Assembly: GCA_036417435.1 (NCBI GenBank)
Contig: CM070908.1
Location: 53,477,090-53,541,089 of the forward strand
Direction of reading: 5' to 3'
Length of the DNA: 64,000 nucleotides
From: Inia geoffrensis
Lineage: Eukaryota; Chordata; Mammalia; Artiodactyla; Iniidae
Positions 1 to 10,634 of the stretch are shown one piece after another. Below the pieces are notes generated by a model that worked only from the letters and a program-made list of their open reading frames with translations, was not told where the DNA came from and did no database searches. The stretch's first letter is position 1, and each line of letters begins with the position of its first letter. The translations under genes were made by a program, and so were the position numbers.

Positions 1-92
1 TCCTCCAGCCTCTACCCATTACTGTATTTCAAAGCCACTTCCACATTTTTCGGTATTTGTTACAGCACCACCCTACTTCTTGGCACCAAAAT
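1..92 (-). mobile_element. MaLR internal-region remnant, cut by window edge
   Basis: This is the end of the noncoding internal part of a mammalian MaLR (ERVL-like) retrotransposon. The words 'cctctacccatta', 'cacttccacattttt' and 'ggcaccaaaatctgtatt' recur next to the LTR of the better-preserved provirus at 26,890-27,000. The order internal-then-LTR along the plus strand means the element lies on the minus strand, with its 5' LTR at 93-550. The rest lies outside the window. No coding capacity is visible. Confidence 0.7.
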
Positions 93-550
93 CTGTATTT
101 GTTTCTTAAGCCTGTCATAACAGGTTACTACAAATTGGATACATTTCTTATAATAACAGAAATGTATCACCTCACAGTTCTGGATGCTAGAAGTATGAAA
201 TTAAGGTATTGGGCAAGGTTGGTTCCTTCTGAGAGCTCTGAGGTGAAATTGGATCCATGCGTCTTCCCTTGCTTCTGATGATGCCTGGCAATCCTTAGTA
301 TCCCTTGACTTGTAGCTGCACCATTCCAATCTCTGACCGCATCTTCACAGCATTCTTCTGTATCTCTGTCTTCACATAGCCATCTTCTTATAAAGTCACA
401 GTCCTATTACATTAGGGACTTACCGTATTCCAACACAACCTCATTTCATCTAGTTACATATGTAACAACCCTATTTCCAAATAAGGTCACATCCTGAATT
501 ACTAGGGGTTTGGACTTCAACATACCTTCTGGGGGTACAAAATCAGTAGT
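93..550 (-). mobile_element. MaLR/MLT1-type LTR
   Basis: This is a diverged LTR in reverse orientation. It runs from 'tgtatttgtttcttaagcc' through 'ctcacagttctggatgctag' to a terminal part resembling 'ggacttcaacatacctt'. The same landmarks occur in the LTRs at 25,278-25,680, 26,992-27,277 and 56,608-56,985. It adjoins the internal remnant at 1-92. It is much more diverged than the LTRs near 25-27 kb. The exact subfamily is not assigned. Confidence 0.75.
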
Positions 551-1075
551 TTTAGAGAAGAGAATATATTTTTCATCACCGCCTTTTCTTTTTTCACTAA
601 TAAAAACTCTATGGCGAGGGAGGTACAGGCAAATCAGCCTTGTACTATATCAAGAATGTGTTGTAAAATCTGTTAACAAAACAGAACAAAGCAACAATTG
701 TACTTTTTCTTGCTAAATGATAGGAGTGGATTGAAATGAGTATTTATTTTGATACCTTTCTGAAATCTTACAGAATGATAGGAAAGGGATAAAATAAAAT
801 AGAAGTAATTTATGATAAAGAATAAGGGAGAGGAAATGACAGCCATAAAATTCAGGAAGCTGGAGAGGAGATAGAAGAGCAGTCATGGACTTAACAGACC
901 TGGGGAAGCTGAGCCCTAACTTGACGGCGTAGAAGCCTAGAGGCCAGTCTATCCATAGTACAGAGCCTCCCCTACTGCATACAGACACAGACCCTTGTGA
1001 TTAGAGTTTTCAAGAACATCCAAAAGTTGGGGAGCAGGCGGACTAACAGCAGGAGGACTGAATGAAAGTCTTTAT
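551..1075. other. Intergenic, possibly old L1/HAL1-derived
   Basis: There is no gene here. Phrases such as 'ttcaggaagctggagagg' recall HAL1/L1M 3' sequence, and 1310-1650 looks similar, so the young SINE at 1089 may have landed inside an ancient HAL1-like copy. This is recognition only and is weak. Confidence 0.3.
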
Positions 1076-1088
1076 AAAACCAGTTAGG

Positions 1089-1298
1089 GGGCTTCCCTGG
1101 TGGCGCAGTGGTTGAGAGTCTGCCTGCCGATGCAGGGGACACGGGTTCGTGCCCCGGTCCGGGAAGATCCCACATGCCGCGGAGCGGCTGGGCCCGTGAG
1201 CCATGGCCGCTGAGCCTGCGCGTCCGGAGCCTGTGCTCCGCAACGGGAGAGGCCACAACAGTGAGAGGCCCGCGTACCGGGAAAAAAAAAAAAAAAAA
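1089..1298 (+). mobile_element. CHR SINE, young, with TSD
   Basis: This is a cetacean tRNA-derived SINE. The A-box region 'tggcgcagtgg' and B-box-like 'ggttcgtgcc' of the tRNA-related head are intact, and the body ends in a run of A. A direct repeat 'aaaaccagttagg' flanks it (1076-1088 and 1295-1307, the second copy overlapping the tail). This is the mark of L1-mediated target-primed reverse transcription. It does not code for protein. Near-consensus sequence indicates a recent insertion. Confidence 0.95.
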
Positions 1299-1307
1299 CC
1301 AGTTAGG

Positions 1308-1811
1308 CACCCAGATCCCTTCCCTGACTGTGCTCACCTGGGCATCCACTTCCCTATCTCAGCAGAGGGCTGGAGGCTTATTGGCTGGAAAGTTGGAGGC
1401 AGAGGGACTTTGGTCTTGGGGAATCCAACACGCACATGAGTGTAAAAGCATAGAATGAAATCATGGCGTTGAAATGATAGTCAAAAAATGCTGGAAACCA
1501 ACTTATACTCCCTGTCAAGAGAGGATTTCCCTCTGGAGAGACTAATAAGTCCAAGAAAACAGAGTTATAGAAAGTTGTGGAGTCCCCCCACCCCCCCAAA
1601 TCGGGGGAGCCAAACTACCACCCGGTAAATCTACACATGGAAAGCCATATCCTCACACACGGGTGGCCAAGCAAGTTCTTGCAATGTAAACACTAAAGCA
1701 CGAACCACCACACAGTTGAGGAAAGCTGAGAATCACAGTCAGAGGCCAAAACAAACAATGAAAATACGAAAGAAGAATTAGAGATAATGCAGAAGGAAAC
1801 TTTAAAAATAC
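1308..1811. other. Intergenic, possibly old L1/HAL1-derived
   Basis: I see no gene. The start resembles the 3' part of old HAL1/L1M elements ('gctggaggcttattggctgg'). A short C-run lies at about 1585-1597. No other structure is supported. Confidence 0.3.
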
Positions 1812-2356
1812 TTTTGTGTACTCTTGGTGGGAATGTAAATTGGTATAGTCATTATTCAAAACAGTATGAAGGATCCTCAAAAAATTAAAACTAGAACTAC
1901 CATATGATCCAGCAATTCCACTTCTGGGCATATATCCAAAAGGAAATGAAAACGCTAACTCAGAAAGATATCTGTGCCCCCACATATTCGTAGCAGCATT
2001 ATTTATGAGGGCCAAGACATGGAAACAACCTAAATGTTCATCGGTGGATAAGAAGTTGTAATATATACATATGCAAAATGGAATATTATTCAGCCATGGA
2101 AAGTAAGACAATCATGATATTTGAGACAACCTGGATGGACCTTTAAGGCATTATGCTAATTGAAATAAGTCAGACATAGAAAAACAAATATTGTATGATT
2201 TCATATGTGGAATCTAAAACAAAACCAAAACAAACTCATAGAAAAAGAAATCAGACTTTTGGTTACCAGAGACTGAGGGTAGGGGGACGAAGAATTGGAG
2301 GAAGGTGGTCCAAAGGTACGATCTTCTAGTTATAAGATAAATAGGTACTAGGGATG
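1812..2356 (+). mobile_element. Old L1 3' end, part 1 (split by Tigger1)
   Basis: This is sense-strand L1 sequence from the C-terminal end of ORF2 into the 3' UTR ('ggtgggaatgtaaattgg', 'ccatatgatccagcaattcc', 'ggaatattattcagccatgg'). Many substitutions and frame breaks place it with older mammalian L1s (L1MA/MB-like). It stops at the TA target of the DNA transposon at 2359 and resumes at 2843. Confidence 0.88.
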
Positions 2357-2358
2357 TA

Positions 2359-2840
2359 CAGACACACCTTGGAGATATTGTAGGTTCAGTTCCAGACCAC
2401 CACAATAAAGCAAATACCTCAATAAATCGAGTCACACAATTTTTTTGATTTCCCAGTACATATAAAAATTATGTTTACACTATGCTATAGCCTAAGTGTG
2501 CCATAGCATTATGTCTAAAAAAAATGTGCATACCTTAATTAAAAATACTTTATTGCTAAAAAATGCCAACCATCACCTGAGCCTTCAGCACATGATAGTA
2601 GTAAAATAAAGATCACTGATCACAGATCACCATAACAAATATAATAATAATATTGGAAAATTTGAAATACTGTAAGAATTACCAAAATGTGACACAGAGA
2701 CATGAGGTGAGCAAATGCTATTGGAAAAATAGCATTGATAGACTTGCTCAATTCAGGGTTGCCTCAGACATTCAGTTTGTAAAAAACACAATTATCTGCG
2801 AAGTGCAATAAAATGAAGCACAATAAACAAAGGATGTCTG
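2359..2840. mobile_element. Tigger1-like DNA transposon, nonautonomous
   Basis: This is a pogo-type (Tc1/mariner) fossil of about 480 bp. Its ends are inverted: 'cagacacacctt' on the left and 'aaggatgtctg' on the right, bounded by TA on both sides (2357-2358 and 2841-2842). The interior 'gttccagaccaccacaataa' and 'actatgctatagcctaagtg' match Tigger1 ends. The transposase-coding middle is absent, so this is an internal-deletion copy. It sits inside the L1 at 1812-3105 and is therefore younger than that L1. Confidence 0.85.
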
Positions 2841-2842
2841 TA

Positions 2843-3105
2843 ACGTACAGCATGATGACTATAGTTAGTATTGATGTATGATATTTAGGAAAGTTGTTGA
2901 GAGTAAATCCTAAGAGTTTTCATCACAAGGAGAACATTTTTTTTTCTTTTTTCTTTTTGTTGTATCTGTATGAGATGATGGATATTAGCCGAACTTATTG
3001 TGGTAATATTTTCACAATATTTGTAAATCAAAGCATCATGCTATACACCTTAAACTTATACAGTGATGTATGTCAATTATTTCTCAATGAAATTGGAAAT
3101 AAATA
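2843..3105 (+). mobile_element. Old L1 3' UTR, part 2
   Basis: This continues the L1 interrupted at 2357. It has the 3' UTR words 'cagcatgatgactatagtta', 'gagtaaatcctaagagttt' and 'caccttaaacttatacagtg', ending in an A-rich 'aaataaataaaa' tail. Parts 1 and 2 join without loss when the Tigger1-like element and one TA are removed. Confidence 0.85.
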
Positions 3106-3800
3106 AAAATGGTAAGTATCCTTAGAAAATGCAGAGGTCATTATATCCTGAAACAAAAATAAAATCCAAAGAAAAATGAACATTTAAAGAAAACAAATTG
3201 CCTAACAAATGGAAGTCACATACTTTAAGGAACATCCTGATAGATATTTGTTCTCCAGAACACCAGAGACAAATAAAAAATCTTGAAATCCCAAAGAAGG
3301 AATGAAATAGTAATACATGTAGAAGTGGGACTCTAATGACCTGAAACTTCTCACCAGCAGCACTGGAAGCAATGGCCTCCAAATTTTTAGTGATAAATAA
3401 AGTGTTCAACAGACTTGTAAAACCATCAAAACTATGAATGAAGTAAAAAAAAAAAAAAAAAAGGATATTTTCACACAAGCAAGTTCTCAAAATGTGTATC
3501 TCCACTGTATCTTTTTCAGGACGTTACTGAACTCTGTGTTCCATCAAGGGAATAAATTAAGTTAAAGGAAGATATGGGGTATGAGAAAAAGGGACACAAT
3601 GTAGGACAAAAGAGAAAGATATTGTTGGGATGATGGAAAAGCGAGGTCCAAGATCAATAGTTATAGAGGAGGTTGAGAGATATCAAGAAATGTGGAGCTC
3701 TGCTGGAGAGAGTGGGGCTGTTCCATGGTCATTCTGGGGAACAATCCACTGGTACTTACCCATATCCATGGAAGCATAAATGTACAACCTGATCCAGCTC
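3106..3800 (+). mobile_element. HAL1/L1M-like ORF1-region fragment, ancient
   Basis: Sense-strand phrases fit the HAL1/old-L1 region around and after ORF1: 'ccagaacaccagagacaaat', 'actggaagcaatggcctcc', 'ttccatcaagggaataaa' and 'gacacaatgtaggac'. The copy has many stops and an A18 run at about 3446. It is assigned from pattern recognition, and the edges are approximate. Confidence 0.55.
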
Positions 3801-4019
3801 TTTTTGCTCCTATGAAAATGGACCTAGGTGTCCATTTCTGTGATGTTGGTTAAAGAAAATGGGAGGAATCCACAGCAGTTAGAGTAAGATATTAGCTGCA
3901 CACACAGCAACGTAGTTTGATTTTAAAAGAGGATGCTGAGAGAACAAAACAAAACAGATGAGAAATATTTATAGGCCAATGCCATTGACTGAACTAAGAA
4001 CATACACAAAAATGTATTA

Positions 4020-5568
4020 CCCAAAGCAGTCTACAGATTCAATGCAATCCCTATCAAATTACCAATGGCATTTCTGACAGAACTAGAACAAGAAATTTTA
4101 CACACAAAAGACCCCGAATAGCCAAAGCAATCTTGAGAAAGAAAAACAGAGCTGGAGGAATCAGGCTCCCTGACTTCAGACTATACTACAAAGCTACAGT
4201 AATCAAGACAGTATGGTACTGGCACAAAAACAGAAATATAGATCAATGGAACAGGATAGAAAGCCCAGAGATAAACCCACGCACATATGGTCACCTTATT
4301 TTTGATAAAGGAGGCAAGAATATACAATGGAGAAAAGACAGCCTCTTCAATAAGTAGGGCTGGGAAAACTGGACAGCTACATGTAAAAGAATGAAATTAG
4401 AACACTCCCTAACACCATAAAAAAAATAAACTGAAAATGGATTAAAGACTTAAATGTAAGGCCAAACACTATAAAGCTCTTAGAGGAAACATAGGCAGAA
4501 CACCCTACGACATACATCACAGCAAGATCCTTTTTGACCCACCTCCTAGAGTAATGAAAATAAAAACAAAAACAAATGGGACCTAATGAAACTTCAAAGC
4601 TTTTGCACAGCAGAGGAAACCATAAACAAGACGAAAAGACAACCCTCAGAATGGGAGAAAATATTTGCAAATGAAGCAACTGACAAAAGATTAATCTCCA
4701 AAATATACAAGCAACTCATACATCTCAATACCAAAAAAACAAACAATCCATTCAAAAAATGGGCGGAACACCTAAATAGACATTTCTCCAAAGAAGACAT
4801 ACAGATGGCCAAGAGGCACATGAAAAGATGCTCAACATCACTAATCATCAGACAAATGCAAATCAAAACCACACACCAGTTAGAATGGCCGTCATCCAAA
4901 AAATCTACAAACATGGCTTCCCTGGTGGCGCAGTGGTTGAGAGTCCGCCTGCTGATGCAGGGGACACGGGTTCGTGCCCCGATCAGGGAAGATCCCACAT
5001 GCCGCGGAGTGCCTGGGCCCGTGAGCCATGGCCGCTGAGCCCACGCATCTGGAGTCTGTGCTCTGCAACGGGAGAGGCCACAACAGTGAGAGGCCCGCGT
5101 ACCGGAAAAAAAAAAAATCTACAAACAATACGTGCTGGAGAGGGTGTGGAGAAAAGGGAACCCTCCTGCACTGTTGGTGGGAATGTAAATTGATACAGCC
5201 ACTATGGAGAAGAGTATGGAGGTGCCTTAAAAAACTAAAAATAGAACTACCATATGACCCAGCAATCCCATTACTGGGCATATACCCTGAGAAAACCATA
5301 ATTCAAAAAAGAGTCATGTACCAAAATGTTCATTGCAGCTCTATTTGCAATAGCCAGGAGATGGAAACAACCTAAGTGTCCATCATCGGATGAATGGATA
5401 AAGAAGATGTGGCACATATATACAATGGAATATTACTCAGCCATAAAAAGAAATGAAATTGAGCTCTTTGTAATGAGGTGGATGGACCTAGAGTCTGTCA
5501 TACAGAGTGAAGTAAGTCAGAAAGAGAAAGACAAATACCGTATGCTAACACATATATATGGAATTTAA
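4020..5568 (+). pseudogene. L1 ORF2 C-terminal remnant
   Basis: This is the broken C-terminal end of L1 ORF2p (endonuclease/reverse transcriptase protein; this part lies downstream of the RT core). Open pieces are seen at 4133-4357 (contains '[19 protein letters not shown]'), 4586-4900 and 5326-5568 (contains 'WMDLESVIQSEVSQKEKDKY', ending at the usual ORF2 stop). Stops, small deletions near 4110 and the SINE at 4914 separate them. It is not functional. Confidence 0.85.
4914..5111 (+). mobile_element. CHR SINE nested in L1, with 16-bp TSD
   Basis: This young CHR SINE has an intact head and an A tail. The exact duplication 'aaaaaatctacaaaca' occurs at 4898-4913 and 5112-5127. It interrupts L1 ORF2 between 'gtcatcc' and the 'atacgtgctggagagg' part. 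Removing the SINE and one TSD restores continuous L1 sequence, so the SINE is younger than the L1. Confidence 0.95.
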
Positions 5569-5921
5569 GGGAAAAAAATGTCATGAAGAACCTAGGGGTA
5601 AGACAGGAATAAAGACACAGACCTACTAGAGAATGGACTTGAGGATATGGGGAGGGGGAAGGGTAAGCTGTGACAAAGAGAGTGGCATGGACATATATAC
5701 GCTACCAAACGTAAAATAGATAGCTAGTGGGAAGCAGCCGCATAGCACAGGGAGATCAGCTAGGTGCTTTGTGACCACCTAGAGGGGTGGGATAGGGAGG
5801 GTGGGAGGAAGGCTCAAGAGGGAGGAGATATGGGGATGTATGTATATGTATAGCTGATTCACTTTGTTATAAAGCAGAAACTAACACACCATTGTAAAGC
5901 AATTATACTCCAATAAAGATG

Positions 5922-5968
<47 letters not shown>
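5922..5968 (+). repeat. (TAAA)n tract between two L1 ends
   Basis: A run of about eleven 'taaa' units forms the tail of the first L1 and runs directly into the second L1 segment at about 5969. Confidence 0.9.
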
Positions 5969-6660
5969 AAATAGAACCACCATATGACCCAGCAATCCCA
6001 CTACTGGGCATATACCCTGAGAAAACCATAATTCAAAAAAGAGTCATGTACCACAATGTTCATTCAGTACTATTTACAATAGCCAGGACATCGAAGCAAC
6101 CTAAATATCCATCGACAGGTGAATGGATAAAGAAGATATGGCGCATATATACAATGGACTATTACTCAGCCGTAAGAAGGAACGAAATTGAGTTATTTGT
6201 AGTGAAGTGGATGGATCTAGAGTGTGTCATACAGAATGAAGTAAGTCAGAAAGAGAAAAACAAATACCATATGCTAACGCATATATGTGGAATCTAAAAA
6301 AATGGTACTGATGAACCTAGTGGCAGGGCAGGAATAAAGACGCAGACCTGGAGAACGAATGGACTTGAGGACACGGCGGGGATGGGGAAGCTGGGATGAA
6401 GTGAGAGAGTAGCATTGACATATATACACTACCAAATGTAAAATGGATAGCTAGTGGGAAACTGCTGCGTAGCACAGGGAGATCAGATCAATCGATGCTT
6501 TGTGATGACCTAGAGGGATGCGATAGGGAGGGCGGGAGGGAGGCTCAAGAGGGAGGGGATATGGGGATATATGTATACATATAGCTGATTCCCTTTGTTG
6601 TACAGCAGAAACTAGCACAACATTGTAAAACAATTATACTCCAATAAAGATGAAAAAAAA
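5969..6660 (+). mobile_element. Second L1 3' end in the composite
   Basis: This repeats the region already present at about 5237-5921: 'aatagaaccaccatatgacc' through the ORF2 stop (open piece 6046-6297) and the 3' UTR to 'ccaataaagatg' plus poly(A). It differs from the first copy at many bases, so it is not a recent tandem copy of it. It ends exactly at the TSD copy 'aagaacatacacaaa' (6661-6675) that pairs with 3996-4010. Confidence 0.9.
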
Positions 6661-6675
6661 AAGAACATACACAAA

Positions 6676-7124
6676 TAAAAGGAGACATGTTGAACACATT
6701 AGAACACACCAGGGTGGGGTGGAGAAAAGAAGAATTGTGGCAATTAAGGGAATATATAAATGAGTAAATAAAACCAGAGGAGGGCCTTCCCAGGATCAGT
6801 GCACCTGGTCTAACTGCCACCTCCTAAACTCCAGGTAAAACCTCTGTAGCATCTGCCCAGTGTCTGGGCTTGAACTTCCTCCTGGGTCTTCCATCATCTC
6901 TGAAAAGGGAGGAGAGCAGAAACGGCTTCTTCCCGTTCTCTAGACTCTCCACGTCACTATTTCACAGATAGCTAACGGAATTTCAATGAACTTAATCACT
7001 GGCAGAATTGACTCCAATTTTCATCTTTGTAGTACAACTACATAATCCAGGAGCTTAAAAAATGTAAATGGAAAATGACAACTCTAGGCACATATGTAAA
7101 AATTTTTGTTGCCTAACGTATGAA
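6676..7124. other. Unique intergenic sequence
   Basis: I see no gene, recognised repeat or RNA here. Confidence 0.5.
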
Positions 7125-7240
7125 AGGACAATAATAATTTCTGCTTTTAGGGTTATTTGAAATTCAAATGACATCATATATGTAAAATGCTTACCATAAT
7201 ACCTGGTGCAGGGTAAAGCACTCAATATGTAGTAGCTACA
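7125..7240 (+). mobile_element. MIR SINE fragment
   Basis: Sense MIR tail features are visible: a 'ttatttgaaattcaaatgac' region followed by 'aatacctggtgcagggtaaag' and 'cactcaatatgtagtag', equivalent to the MIR 'cctggcacatagtaagcgctcaat' block. It is diverged. Confidence 0.65.
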
Positions 7241-7533
7241 TTAAGTGAAATTGCGGTAGAGAAATTGTTTTGAAGATGGTTAGTTGGAATTGTAAACATA
7301 TTTTTGCCTAAGAAACAATATTAAAATTGGAGATGGCTGTAAATCCAGTTAGATCCAAAAGACAATTTAGAATGTTAAATGATTTGAAATATTACAAGTC
7401 CTAACTAAACCACTGCTAATCAAATAACATTTATTAAGAGCCTGCTATGGTACTATATAGTAGGTGACTAATTTCCAATACGAGACAAAGTGTTTGGACC
7501 TCCAGAGGTTTCCCTGACTATCCCATGTGTAAG

Positions 7534-7817
7534 TTACTCTCAAAGTGTGGTCTGAGGACAGGGGCCTCTGCAATCCATTTGTTAGTGGTCTGTGATTAGA
7601 AAAGAACAGTCATTGAGAATAAACATTCAGAAAATTTTATGGCAATTTGATGGAGTAATTTTATGTCTATTGAATCTAACAATTACAAAAATTGGATTTA
7701 ATTTTTGGTAAGTTATTTATATTGTATTTTACAAAAGTTTTGGCCCATAATAGGTTAGGCAGTGGGTGTTAAGAATAACATATCCTCAACACAGACCACA
7801 GACAGTTGGAGAAGCAC
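7534..7817. mobile_element. hAT-Charlie-type nonautonomous element
   Basis: The left end 'ctctcaaagtgtggtctg' is partly mirrored by the inverted right end around 'cagaccacagacagttggag'. Terminal 'ttctcaaagtgtggtc' is typical of Charlie-group elements in mammals. The interior is AT-rich and noncoding. The exact family is not identified. Confidence 0.5.
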
Positions 7818-9529
7818 AGATGCAAAGTACTTCCCTACTCCAGTCACTCCATCAGATCAGCCTCATTTATATTCTTTGTAGAAATTACCAGTATCTGAAA
7901 GTAACATGTTTTTTGAATTTTTTTGTTTGTTGAATTTGTATCTTGTCTCCTTCCTTCTACTAGAGGGTAATTTTGGGGAGGGGCAGTCTTCTCTGTCTTA
8001 GTGCTAACAATCTGAACACTGTCCAATGTACACTAGACACTAAACAAATTTTAGTTGACCCAACAAGTGGGTTCAGTTTTAACTGCTGCCGTTAATACAA
8101 CAACAAGAGTTGTCATTCAAGAGGCAGAGACCCTCAAAGCCCCATCCAGGTGTGGCTTCCGGCTGTCCTGAGGCTGTGAGAGGGGCCAGCGGCTCCCTCC
8201 TCCAAAACACAGGATTCAAATTTGTGACTCCCGAAAACCTTCAGAATTTAATGAGTAATTAACTGCTTTGAATGACAAAGCTCTGCTCTCTGACCAATTA
8301 GCCTGCTAATTATAAACCTTTTTTTAAGCTAAAGATATAGATTAGACTATAGTGTTAACGTATTTGAGCTAAACACCCTATGTGCCTGTGGTAATGAACT
8401 CTATTTTTAAAAAGAGTTTCCGTGTATTTGCAGAGCATTTTCTAATCCAGACTGACCTCCCTTGCCCTATTAGTGTGAATGACAGATCCTTCACTGTCAT
8501 GGTTAAAGAGAGTAAGTTAATTTAGACCCCTGGATGACTAAAGCTGGGAGGATATTCTTAGTGGTTCTAATGACTGAATCTTGTGGTGTGCTGCGAGGGC
8601 AGCATTAGGAGCTTCTATCAAAGTTAGAAAGGGGTGATGAAGAGATGCGTGTTCCAAGGGTTTAGGGGGACGTGGGGGGCAGAGACAGGAAACAGGAAAA
8701 AAAGAAAAACTGCTTCCCAATTACTTAACAGCAAATGTCGTGGCTATCCTTATAAAAGGTCAGAAACACCGCACCTGAAGCTGTCACATAATAGACAATT
8801 TGATGATAGTAACTAAGAAAACACAAAAGGCAGCTAACCTCCCCCCTACTGCTAAAGCCGGCTGAGGTAGATCAATTTAGTCATGGCTGTTGCGAAGAAA
8901 TTGCACTTGTTTGATGTTTCACCAGCTGATCATGTAGTTTCCTAGGAAACATCCTTTTTCACTTAAATCTAATTCTCCCACGGCGTGGGATCTGATGAGT
9001 CACTCAGCCTGGCTTTCTTCTCACTTCCCTCTACCCATTAAAGGGGACCAACTGGCTGGAAATCTACCAAATGAAATGAATTTATTAGTTCTTTTCACCT
9101 TTGTTCTTCACTTCACTCTTTTGCTTCTTCCTGGTAAGTCTAACTGCTTCCCTGGTGTGAAGGGCCAGGGATAATGAAGAAGCCAGCAGGGCCGTGTGAT
9201 GGGAGCCAGTGCTGGACAGCGAATTCCATCAATTTCTCAGTTACTAAACTGTATCTCAGCTTCTACCTTTAAATGGAAAGCACTACGCGCATGGAGACGT
9301 TTTTGCCTTTTGCAACCTGTAGTGGAATTTGATGTCAGCTTAATTTTAGATTCCCAGTCACACTTTAATGTATGGCTATGAGACAGAGAGAGACAGAAAG
9401 GGAGGGAACACATAAGTAAGAGAGCTCACGCAGACGTTTTTATTCTTATTTGAAACGGTTCATAGCCACAAAAAATCCAGAACTTCAAGATAATCAAAAT
9501 ATAATTTTAACTTGTGACGTGCAGATACA
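7818..9529. other. Unique intergenic sequence with possible conserved noncoding element
   Basis: No coding gene or recognised transposon is seen. The segment 8245-8345 is rich in homeodomain-type cores (see separate entry), and a 14-bp perfect palindrome lies at 8937-8950. The lack of old repeats over about 1.7 kb is compatible with constraint but does not prove it. Confidence 0.5.
8245..8345. promoter_or_regulatory. Candidate conserved noncoding element (homeodomain/SOX-like sites)
   Basis: Within about 60 bp there are two TAATTA palindromes (8256-8261, 8307-8312), CAATTA within a CCAAT context (8294-8300) and ACAAAG (8275-8280). Clusters of this kind are common in developmental enhancers. 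This is inference from motif density alone; short AT-rich motifs also occur by chance. Confidence 0.25.
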
Positions 9530-9680
9530 TGATATCTAATATTTAATATATCATTTAATATAAATGGAATTAAGTATACAATCTATAAACATATATTTAA
9601 TATATTATCTATATCCAATAAAGATAAATATATAATTATATATAATATATAAATATATTTAATTTATATATGTGTGAATT
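9530..9680. repeat. AT-rich low-complexity tract
   Basis: About 150 bp of almost pure A/T, built from 'atatttaatata' and 'tatataatatat' units. No coding content. Confidence 0.85.
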
Positions 9681-9959
9681 AAAGTAGCATGCGCACCCCT
9701 CCTAAATACGCTGAGCCACAGTTAATTGAGCTCACACATTCTAAGCAGAGTTGTCTCTTTGGGGAAGTGGCATAGACATGAGTGACGGAGAGAGAGAGGT
9801 CTGTCGAGATTCAGCATGAATAAAGAATTCTCAGAGCAAAACCTCACTGACTCTTTGCTCTAATGGCAGCTCATGGAAGAGCCTAGGCTGCAGACTGTGG
9901 GTACACCCTCACTGGCCTATGCTGAGTTAGCTCTATTGTCTTCTTCCCTTTTTGCTACA

Positions 9960-10160
9960 CTCACTGCGCCTTTACTCTGTGCTCATTACTTTCCTCATGT
10001 TATCTCATGTGAGATAAGGTATGGTAGTTTTACCTCCATTTTACTGAGGAGAATAATCAAGGTCTAGAATTGGTAAATGCTTTGCCCTAAGTCACACAGC
10101 TTGGGGCAGTTTTAGGGCTCATTCTCAGCTCTGATGTCCATGATCTTTATACTTCTACTG
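9960..10160 (-). mobile_element. MIR SINE, antisense
   Basis: Reverse-strand MIR landmarks occur in order: 'tttactctgtgctcattact', 'ttatctcatgtgagataagg', 'cctccattttactgagga' and 'cctaagtcacacagcttgg'. It is diverged and noncoding. Confidence 0.75.
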
Positions 10161-10619
10161 AATACATTCTTTCTCTCATGGGCAAATGTATTGGTTTTCT
10201 TTAAGATGAGAGATTGTAGAAGCTATGAAAATGCCTTCATCCGAGCCACCAAGCTACTAAATTCACAAAAGCAATTGTAAATATATCCCAAGCCTAGATG
10301 GGTCTCACCAATATGGCTCAAAAAAAGCAGGATCAGTATGGTTGGAAATTCAACTTTTGCAGTAAAGTTACCTGGGGCAGAGTGCCTATCAGAGACTCGC
10401 TAACGTAACATCAGATAATCCTGAGAGTGAGCTTTCACTCCTAGGATATGAGCAAAAAATGATACATTCTCAATCACCTCCTGTGCTGAGGGTTCCTCGT
10501 GCCGTTCGTTGTATCCACATGGATGGAAGGAACTAGGTTAGAGCACGTTTCATGGGTGGATAGGAATAAAGCCACCTTTGGTTAAAATCATAACAACCTG
10601 CTCACTTATATCTGCTTCC
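10161..10619. other. Unique intergenic sequence
   Basis: I see nothing recognisable between the MIR and the SINE that follows. Confidence 0.5.
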
Positions 10620-10634
10620 CACTTCAGGCTTCTT

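Larger units (their letters stand above)
4011..5921 (+). mobile_element. L1 (5'-truncated), first half of a composite insertion
   Basis: This artiodactyl/cetacean-type L1 starts in the last third of ORF2 ('cccaaagcagtctacagatt') and runs through the 3' UTR to 'ccaataaagatg' and a (TAAA)n tail. A CHR SINE is inserted at 4914-5111. The left edge abuts the direct repeat 'aagaacatacacaaa' at 3996-4010. The matching repeat is not at this element's own tail but beyond a second L1 end, at 6661-6675. Confidence 0.92.

Noticed and set aside
1108..1458. Long frames with [24 protein letters not shown] translations here and at 4828, 29365, 34819, 43886 and 62082
   Set aside because: All are translations of CHR SINEs in either strand. 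The recurring 'protein' is repeat-derived and not a gene family.
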